A DNA stretch of 34,562 bases from Symbiodinium natans (Eukaryota; Sar; Dinophyceae; Suessiales; Symbiodiniaceae), in the NCBI GenBank assembly GCA_905221605.1, contig CAJNDS010000213.1, positions 670,712 through 705,273 on the forward strand, written 5' to 3'. The notes below the pieces were generated by a model. It saw nothing but the letters and a program-made list of their open reading frames with translations, made no database searches and was not told where the DNA came from. A program made the translations under genes and the position numbers. The stretch's first letter is position 1; the number at the start of each line of letters is the position of its first letter. Shown in pieces: positions 30,101 through 34,562 of the stretch.

Positions 30101-33100
30101 AGCTTCGGTGCTGGGGGCTGGCTGACGCCTTCGAGTCCTTGGACGATGCACATCATGCTTGATGTGGCTTGGAAATCATATGGGGCAGAGGAATTACTAA
30201 TCGCATTCCCTCATGGTCCCTAGAAGTGCTATAGTATTTTAACCCCCAAAACCCTATCCTAATTACTTCGGCCCCTGTATATGAAGCAGGCTTTACATTT
30301 CTGTTGTTGGTGAGTGTATATAAGGTTCCTTTTTAATATTGGTGAGTGTATATACCGGGTGCCCTTTGGGGGGTACAAGAAATATAAGCCCTACCCCCTA
30401 TAGTAGCCTTTAGTGGAATCTCAGAGGTAAAGCGGCAACCCTTAAGAAGCTGGGCAGCTAGGACTCGGACCCTGAGGCCTGTTTAACAAACCAACAAAAC
30501 CCTAAACCCACCATGGAAACCTAAACAAACAGAGGGTTTAGGGTTTAGGGTTTAGGGTTTAGGGTTTAGGGTTTAGGGTCACAAATGGGGAGAGACCCGC
30601 GGCGCAGGGTGGAATGCTCCATCGTCCCGGCCCAGACGGCCAAGAAGGAGCTGGCACTGAAGAAGGAGATTAAGGTCGGAGCGATGGGTTTAGGGTTTAG
30701 GGTTTAGGGTTTAGGGTTTAGGGTTTAGGGTTTAGGGTTTAGGGTTTAGGGTTTGGGGTTAGGGTTTCAGGGTTCAGGCATTCGCTTCCCTGGAAGATTC
30801 TGCATAGGATTCGATAGGGGGATAGAAGGAGCCTCGTTCCCACGGGAAAGACCTGCAAACCCCACAAAAAGAACACGCCTAAGCCTAAGTTTCTGAGGGA
30901 CGACCGACTGAACCCTGAAGGACCAAACCTTGAAAGACGCTTGAAGGTAGGGTTGAGGGATGAGGGTATATATGGTGTGGGCGAAAGCCTGTGTTTCAAC
31001 CCTTTAAGCTCCAGTTGCATCCGGCGTCTTGACCGGTCTGGAGGTTGAAGTTTAAGGTTTCCCTTTTTTGAGAGGGCGGGGGCGCCCTCCCTGAACCCTA
31101 AGCTTGCGAAGTTTTGAAATCTTAAAGCCTGGCACTCACCAAGAACTCTGAAGATGAAAGTCCTAAGCAGGCCGACCTTACAGTAAGCTCCTAAAAGTTG
31201 GAACATCCTTATCCCCATACCCCAAGATGTATACTAAAGGAAATCCCAACTCCAATTATCCTTAAACCGTGTTCCAACTTTTTGGAGTTTACTGTAAGAT
31301 CTACCCTATTGAGGGCTTAGTAGTGGCCTCGGGGTCGCTTTGGGTTCAGGATTCCACGGTTCGGTCTTTCTCCCGAGTTGGACCAAGCGAGTGTTCGCAC
31401 ACGCCTTCCCCGAAGCCCTCCGCCGCACATGTGCAGGCCTTGATCCCCCCACACGCAGAACATTCACCTTAACCCTCAGATCACAAAGCCCTAAAGCCTG
31501 AAACCCTGAGGCCCTAAATCCCCCCACCCCCCAAAAAAAGAAAACAGCTTGAAGCCCTGGGCCCACAAGCTCCCAACAGACTCCCACCTCCCAAACCCTT
31601 CCGCGCGCGCCTTGCCGTGGCTCAACGGACAGCCGTTAGACGCAGTGGGTTCTCGGGTCCGGGGTTTGGGGTTTAGGGTTTAGGGTCTAGGGTAGACCGT
31701 CCACCATTTCAGGGGTGCCTACACATTGAAAATGCCCAGGTGCATGGCTTGATATTTTAAGAGCCTTCATTGGTTTAGGGTTTAGGGTTTAGGGTTTAGG
31801 GTTTAGGGTTTAGGGTTTAGGGTTTAGGGTTTAGGGTTTAGGGTTCAGGGGGTGAGGTAGGCCCTGCCGAGAGTCGCCAGCTCCATCTCACCAACATGGC
31901 AGTGGGGGGCGCCCAGCAGCCCGGAAGACCCCCAACTCTTTCCCCCCCAAACCCGCCAAACCCCCCAATTCCCAGACCCCAAACCCTAAGTCCCAGACCC
32001 TAAACCCCAAACCCCAAACCCTAAACCCCAAAACCCCAAAACCCCAAACCCAAAACCCAAAACCCAAAACCCAAAACCCAAAACCCAAAACCCTAAACCC
32101 TAAACCCTAAACCCTAAACCGAAGCTCTAGGCAGGGCCCTCGTCCAGGATTTCAGGGTGTTTGGGCTCCAAACCCAACTCCGTGCCAAGCATCGCCAAGT
32201 GTAGAAGGGTTTAGGGTTTAGGGTTTAGGGTTTAGGGTTTAGGGGGTTTTTGGGTTGAGAGGGTTTAGGGGGTGTACGATGTAGGGTTTAGGATTCAGGG
32301 GTTAGGGTTCAAGGTTTGCGAAGCGCTCTCGCTTTCCAGGAGTGACACCGAAGCTGGGTTTAGGGTTTAGGGTTTAGGGTTTAGGGTTTAGGGTTTAGGG
32401 TTTAGGGTTTAGGGTTCAGGGTTAGAGTTTAGGGTTTAGGGTTTAGGGTTTAGGGTTTAGGGTTTAGGGTTTAGGGCGGTTTAGGGTTTGGAATGCATCT
32501 GAGCTGAGTATGTCAAAGCCGTTCCTTCTTGCTTGGCCAAGGTTATGTTTACCTGAAGCCCTCAAGCAAAGGGCCTTCCTTTCCGCGCTCTGTTCTGCTC
32601 CATAGCCTCATCCTGCATCGACCCGGCCCTCACCCCTCCTTTCCCCAGGTTGGGATTGGGGTTCAGAGCCCGCAGGCCGAAGGCCGAACTCCCCCCCGCC
32701 CCTTATCCAAGCCCTGCAATGCCCTGAGCCTTCAAGCACATACAACCCTAAACCCGAAACCCCAAACCCCAAGCTCCGAGCCCCAAACCTAAACCTAAAC
32801 CTTAAACCCTAAACCCTAAACCCTAAACCCTAAACCCTAAACCCTAAACCCTAAACCCTAAACCCTAAACCCTAAACCCTAAACCCTAAACCCTAAACCC
32901 TAAACCCTAAACCCTAAACCCTAAACCCTAAACCCCAAGCCCTAAACCCTAAACCCTAAACCCTAAACCCCCAGAACCCTAAAACAAAGATGCGGCCAAG
33001 GGGCCGTCAAGCCCACCACCAGAGAAGCAAAGGAATCCAGAGCCATGGGTCCGAGCGAAAGCCCCCTCCAGCCTGAGCTCTACACCCCAAGCCCTCCCTA

Positions 33101-33374
33101 AACCCCGAAGCCCTAGCCATAGCTTAACTTCCTAACACCCGAAACCCGAAGCCCTAAGCCCTGAACCCTGAACCTTAAACACCCTAAACCCTAAACCCTA
33201 AACCCTAAACCCTAAACCCTAAACCCTAAACCCTAAACCCTAAACCCTAAACCCTAAACCCTAAACCCTAAACCCTAAACCCTAAAGCCCTCGGCCACAG
33301 AGCGGAAGCGGCCCCAGGATCTGGAAGGCAACGCAAGGGAGCCGCTGGCCGGCCAGGCAGATGAGCCCAGATGA
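24120..33374 (+). CDS. Multi-exon tail region with stop: C-terminal extension or separate gene
   Basis: A series of + strand micro-exons with AG^G acceptors and GT, GC or GA donors. From 24120 to 26292 six consecutive exons keep phase (1-2, 2-0, 0-1, 1-1, 1-1, 1-1), and the first accepts the phase left by the TSTD2-like exon at 23478. Another in-phase set is 28459-28542, 28669-28716 and 29413-29481. The last two exons (33001-33048, 33318-33374) end in TGA. Composition is Pro/Lys/Ser/Gln-rich, mostly disordered, with short coiled-coil-like stretches. No known domain. It may extend the TSTD2-like protein or be a different gene. Confidence 0.5.
24269..24311 (+). CDS. Tail exon B (43 nt)
   Basis: Acceptor CGCAG^G, donor GGGG|GTTTAGG, again at a telomere repeat. 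In the linked phase (2 to 0) it reads PQKPSRMGPEGKKG. The frame AAKAEQDGPGGEEG is also open. Confidence 0.6.
24529..24641. mobile_element. MITE-like element, 113 bp
   Basis: Perfect 12-bp terminal inverted repeats CTTGGTAGCCCA and TGGGCTACCAAG, with further inverted similarity inside (GTGGTGCCCT and AGGGCACCCT). It shares about 80 bp of its right half, around CAACCCCAAAAAGGG, with the element at 25886. No ORF. Confidence 0.8.
24751..24813 (+). repeat. 10-bp tandem repeat (GAGGGTGTTG)n
   Basis: Six copies, one with a T-to-C change. The spurious minus-strand Pro/Thr-rich frame arises from it. Confidence 0.95.
25093..25144 (+). CDS. Tail exon C (GPAPISDASYVRIALGI)
   Basis: Acceptor CAAG^G, donor G|GTGGTG (or 3 nt further at G|GTGAAG), phase 0 to 1. 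Strong coding bias. Confidence 0.65.
25220..25570 (+). other. Unassigned stretch with GGGACC-type repeat
   Basis: An open + frame at 25227-25466 lacks splice signals and family motifs. 25455-25565 contains short inverted GGTTCCCT/AGGGTTCC elements reminiscent of the DR-A and MITE sequences. Confidence 0.35.
25592..25618 (+). CDS. Tail exon D (FHGDACVK)
   Basis: Acceptor GAAG^G, donor G|GTTTGG, 27 nt, phase 1 to 1. Confidence 0.5.
25694..25782 (+). repeat. Telomere-type array (CCCTAAG then CCCTAAA)
   Basis: Three CCCTAAG units followed by seven CCCTAAA units. It has the same variant-then-canonical order as at 1515 and 28568. Confidence 0.9.
25886..26074. mobile_element. MITE-like element, 189 bp, second family member
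   Basis: The left end CTTGGCGACCCGGTGGTACC and right end GGCTACCAA match the element at 24529-24641 with a few changes, as does the internal CAACCCCAAAAAGGG block. It is longer by about 75 bp in the left-central part, so the 113-bp copy is probably an internal deletion. Confidence 0.7.
26103..26144 (+). CDS. Tail exon E (RQTLQTQLEN)
   Basis: Acceptor TGAG^G, GA donor (AACT|GA), 42 nt, phase 1 to 1. It reads LRPRQTLQTQLEN, a coiled-coil-like stretch. Confidence 0.5.
26269..26292 (+). CDS. Tail exon F (LENLVKT)
   Basis: Acceptor CGCAG^G after a C-rich tract. The donor is G|GTTTAGGG, directly at a telomere array. 24 nt, phase 1 to 1. It continues the helical character of exon E. Confidence 0.55.
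26729..26788 (+). CDS. Tail exon (ESLALHAALQHGF)
   Basis: Acceptor GAG^G, donor CGA|GTC, twenty codons, phase 0 to 0, reading GAEESLALHAALQHGFKTPR. The preceding linking exon was not found. Confidence 0.55.
26815..27085 (+). repeat. Telomere-type array (CCCTAAA), about 270 bp
   Basis: About thirty-eight units with one CCCGAAACACTAAA interruption near 26937. Confidence 0.95.
27147..27205 (+). CDS. Tail exon (MTIALAFMAEEF)
   Basis: Acceptor CCAG^G, donor AGG|GTTAGGG (a telomere-like repeat), phase 1 to 0, reading PLPPTDMTIALAFMAEEFR. Confidence 0.5.
27515..27605 (+). other. Short AT-rich patch
   Basis: About 90 bp of A/T-rich sequence flanked by ATTTAATTAA and ATTAATTAAA motifs. No ORF. Possibly a small insertion. 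Confidence 0.5.
27850..27873 (+). CDS. Candidate 24-nt exon (VVVPAAKQ)
   Basis: Acceptor CCGAG^G, donor CAG|GTGACC, phase 0 to 0. Confidence 0.35.
28215..28335 (+). repeat. Telomere-type array (CCCTAAA)
   Basis: About sixteen units with CCGTAAA and CCCTCAA variants at one end. Confidence 0.9.
28459..28542 (+). CDS. Tail exon (PSILKPQAPGAKAIPSEYRP)
   Basis: Acceptor TTTTAG^G, phase 0 in. It reads GPSILKPQAPGAKAIPSEYR, then PVVWKGTP. It ends at a GA donor if linked in phase to 28669. The frame stays open to a GC donor at 28547. Very strong coding bias. Confidence 0.65.
28568..28628 (+). repeat. Telomere-type array (CCCTAAG then CCCTAAA)
   Basis: Four CCCTAAG units followed by four CCCTAAA units. 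Confidence 0.9.
28669..28716 (+). CDS. Tail exon (ADSPKQTRPSGDRNTQ)
   Basis: Acceptor CGCAG^G, GC donor (CAA|GC), sixteen codons, phase 0 to 0. Hydrophilic and disordered. Confidence 0.5.
28730..28915 (-). repeat. TTTAGGG region with a duplicated 40-bp block
   Basis: TTTAGGG arrays. The phrase GGGTTGGCTACTGTATTGGG occurs twice (about 28825 and 28890) in the same context, showing a local duplication of about 65 bp. Confidence 0.85.
29288..29406 (+). repeat. Telomere-type array (CCCTAAA)
   Basis: Seventeen units. The array ends only six bases before the exon at 29413, so it forms the branchpoint region and the whole 3' end of the intron. Confidence 0.95.
29413..29481 (+). CDS. Tail exon (acidic, 69 nt)
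   Basis: Acceptor CCGAG^G, donor AAA|GTTGG, twenty-three codons, phase 0 to 0 (the other frames have stops). It contains LKTVDLVDSDDDVAVCGSK. A V-D-L-V-D-S-D-D-D acidic patch resembles SUMO-interacting motifs; that is inference only. Confidence 0.7.
29482..30607 (+). other. 1.1-kb stretch without a confident exon
   Basis: It contains CCCTAAG/CCCTAAA arrays (29758-29830, 29965-30075) and an AT-richer patch with a duplicated TTGGTGAGTGTATATA (30309 and 30340). A short coding-like island near 30129-30165 (DAFESLDDAHHA) has no AG^G acceptor. Confidence 0.45.
30608..30674 (+). CDS. Tail exon (Lys/Glu-rich helix)
   Basis: Acceptor CGCAG^G, phase 2 in. It reads VECSIVPAQTAKKELALKKE, then IK. Donor AAG|GTCGG, or 13 nt further at G|GTTTAGGG (30688), where a telomere array starts. 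Strong coding bias. Confidence 0.65.
30688..30765 (-). repeat. Telomere-type array (TTTAGGG)
   Basis: Ten units starting immediately at the end of the open frame of the previous exon. Confidence 0.95.
31177..31298. mobile_element. MITE-like element, 122 bp, long inverted repeats
   Basis: 29-bp terminal inverted repeats, 27 of 29 matching, beginning CTTACAGTAA and ending TTACTGTAAG. The interior is 64 bp and non-coding. It would fold into a long hairpin as RNA. No clear target duplication. Confidence 0.85.
31713..31739 (+). CDS. Candidate 27-nt exon
   Basis: Acceptor TTTCAG^G, donor CAG|GTGC. It reads GCLHIENAQ or, in another phase, GAYTLKMP. Good signals, short peptide. Confidence 0.4.
31773..31850 (-). 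repeat. Telomere-type array (TTTAGGG)
   Basis: Eleven units, ending 10 bp before the exon at 31861. Confidence 0.95.
31861..31908 (+). CDS. Tail exon (ESRQLHLTNMAVG)
   Basis: Acceptor GTAG^G, phase 1 in, reading PAESRQLHLTNMAVG. GC donor (G|GC). The frame stays open to about 31935. Confidence 0.5.
31975..32120 (+). repeat. CCCTAAA / CCCAAAA variant array
   Basis: CCCCAAAA and CCCAAAA variants (a 7-bp unit with T lost) run into canonical CCCTAAA units. Confidence 0.85.
32156..32198 (+). CDS. Candidate exon (VFGLQTQLRAKHRQ)
   Basis: Acceptor TTCAG^G, donor CAA|GTGTAG, 43 nt. All three frames are open, so the peptide choice is tentative. Confidence 0.45.
32340..32357 (+). CDS. Candidate 18-nt micro-exon at a telomere donor
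   Basis: Acceptor TTTCCAG^G, donor GG|GTTTAGGG, reading SDTEA in phase 2 to 2. It has the same donor architecture as tail exons A, B and F. Confidence 0.35.
32358..32490 (-). repeat. Telomere-type array (TTTAGGG)
   Basis: About eighteen units with one TTCAGGGTTAGAG interruption. Confidence 0.95.
32542..32563 (+). CDS. Candidate exon (YVYLKPS)
   Basis: Acceptor CAAG^G, phase 1 in. The frame is open well beyond (SKGPSFPRS), so the 3' end is arbitrary. Confidence 0.4.
32649..32682 (+). CDS. Candidate exon (VGIGVQSPQAE)
   Basis: Acceptor CCCCAG^G after a C/T-rich tract, GC donor (GAAG|GC), 34 nt. Phase 0 to 1 is preferred. Confidence 0.45.
32805..32975 (+). repeat. Telomere-type array (CCCTAAA)
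   Basis: About twenty-three units with a CCCCAAGC interruption, ending 25 bp before the exon at 33001. Confidence 0.95.
33001..33048 (+). CDS. Penultimate tail exon (GPSSPPPEKQRNPEPW)
   Basis: Acceptor CAAG^G, donor TGG|GTCCG, sixteen codons, phase 0 to 0, matching the phase-0 start of the final exon. Pro-rich, disordered. Confidence 0.6.
33178..33287 (+). repeat. Telomere-type array (CCCTAAA)
   Basis: Fifteen perfect units in the last intron. Confidence 0.95.
33318..33374 (+). CDS. Terminal exon with TGA stop
   Basis: Acceptor CCCAG^G, eighteen codons DLEGNAREPLAGQADEPR, then TGA at 33372-33374. The frame is also open upstream to 33293 (PSATERKRPQ), so an earlier acceptor (CACAG at 33300) is possible. 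It ends the + strand exon series. Confidence 0.65.
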   Translation, partial: DLEGNAREPLAGQADEPR

Positions 33375-34562
33375 TCCCGCGGCTTTTGTAGGGCTTTGCG
33401 GGGGTTTGTGAGTTGGGGTTTAATTAGGGTTTAGGGTTTAGGGTATAAGGTATAGGGTTTAGGGTTTAGGGTTTAGGGTTTAGGGTGAGGGTTTAGGGTG
33501 AGGGTTTAGGATTCAGGGTGTCAGGTTTGCCTTCAGCTGGCTTGCATGCACGACGCCCAGTGCTCATCGCGCGCCTTTGGGACCCTAAGTTTTCCTTTCG
33601 GACCCGTTTAGGCAGCACCGGTAGGATCCGTTATAGGGTTTCGAGGTCCTTCCAAGAAAAGGGCCAGCCATAAGTTTAAACCTAGTCACCTTAAGCAAGA
33701 TCCCCAGAGGAAAGTCCACCCCTTCTCCCCCCAAAACATCCCAACGGCTTAAAGCTGTGGGGTGCAGATGTAGGGTTTTGTATTCCTAAACCCTATACTC
33801 TATGAACCCCCGACCCCAAACCATAAACCCCAACCCCCTAAACCCTAAGCCCTACACCCTGACACTCTCTCGCTCGCTCTCGCGCGCTCTCTCTCTCTCC
33901 CTCCCTCCCTTTCCCTCCCTTTCCCTCCCTTTCCCTCCCCTCCCCTCCCCTCCCCTCCCCTCCCTCCCACTCTCGCTCTCTCTCTGTCTCTCTCGCTCTC
34001 TCTCTCTCTGACGCCCTCCACTGTGAGACAGTTCGCCTTGTCCAGGAGCAGCCCACGGCGAAGTGCCCCGCGATCTCAGATTGAGAGTTTGGGTTCTTGA
34101 GGGGCAGGGTTTAGCGTTCGGGGTTTAGGGTTAGGGTTTGGGGAACCCTTCTTGGAACCTAAGCCACTGGGAACATTTACCGTAGAGGCCAGACAAAAGG
34201 GCAAGGATTCAGAATTGAGGTCCATCAAGAGCTCGTGCTTGAGCATCTCAGGGGCTGAAGCTGCTTGAGCCCAAAACCCAAGGCCTAGTTTAAGGTTTAG
34301 GGTTTAGGGTTTAGGGGTTTAGGGGTTTAGGGTTTAGGGTTTAGGGTTTAGGGTTTAGGGCCTAGACTCTCAAAGCCCTAAGAGCCCGAATAGTGTAGAC
34401 CCTAAACTCGCTGTTGAGGGTTTAGGGCTTAGGGTTTAGGGTTTGGATGTTTCGGAGTTTCGGGGGGCTTCCGGGTCTGGACTTTTTTGGGGGTTCATGG
34501 GTTTTGGCAGGTCGAGAGGGCCTAAGGCTTGGGGGGGTTTGGGATGACAAAAATACCGACCT
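33375..34562 (+). other. Downstream region without a gene
   Basis: TTTAGGG patches (33420-33490, 34290-34360) and a TC-rich microsatellite (33868-34010), with no confident exon. No AATAAA signal was seen after the stop, which would not be unusual in a dinoflagellate. Confidence 0.5.
33868..34010 (+). repeat. TC-rich microsatellite
   Basis: CTCTCT tracts flank a pure pyrimidine core of (TTTCCCTCCC) and (TCCCC) units. Confidence 0.95.

Noticed and set aside
31608-31665. tRNA-like sequence (TGGCTCAACGG and GGTTCTCGGGTCC)
   Set aside because: The A-box resemblance is fair, but the B-box is wrong and no cloverleaf with paired acceptor and T stems can be formed. The stretch reads better as coding (ALPWLNGQPLDA), but without an AG^G acceptor.

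Overview
The window looks like nuclear DNA of a dinoflagellate or a close alveolate alga. Three things point there. (1) It is packed with interstitial blocks of the Arabidopsis-type telomere repeat (TTTAGGG/CCCTAAA) in both orientations. (2) Between the blocks lie GC-rich islands, mostly 20-110 bp, that read as protein. (3) The island edges fit a splice grammar of GT, GC and occasionally GA donors with acceptors of the form AG^G, which is the published dinoflagellate pattern. No intact long ORF exists. The long open frames are microsatellite or chance products, and the genes are strings of micro-exons. I inferred exon boundaries from homology, reading phase and AG^G together, so individual edges can be off by a few bases.

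Main gene (+ strand, about 4.0-23.5 kb): a eukaryotic TSTD2/TrhO-type protein, that is a UPF0176 N-domain plus rhodanese plus a zinc-ribbon tail. It is cut into about 17 recognisable exons. They run in family order: the HFYDLVDI start region, KEGVNG, the DFKISP block, HLSPQ, LFDVR, NFYETRIGHFD, the catalytic loop YCTGGVRCE, QLEGGIHRYLE, VFDRRR, and the Cys-rich tail KCGTCKMPVLICLSCQ. The introns between them contain telomeric arrays, MITEs, an AT-rich insertion and a LINE fragment. Exons upstream of 4 kb (120-212, 1455-1505, 2750-2798) are coding-like, but their gene is unknown.

The 14.4-21.0 kb block inside this gene is anomalous. It is bounded by two perfect 46-bp direct repeats, one of them next to a 100-N assembly gap. 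It carries a same-strand saposin-like gene (17.99-20.25 kb) and at least two phase-matched minus-strand exons of an unknown gene (14.70-15.44 kb). It is either a nested insertion or a scaffolding error. A (GTA)n/(CGT)n microsatellite of about 870 bp follows.

From 24.1 to 33.4 kb a further series of + strand micro-exons keeps reading phase from exon to exon and ends in a TGA stop at 33372-33374. The first of these is in phase with the last Cys-rich TSTD2 exon, so this may be a long disordered C-terminal extension of the same gene or a separate gene. Several introns here begin exactly at a telomere repeat (exon...G|GTTTAGGG), so the repeat itself supplies the 5' splice site.
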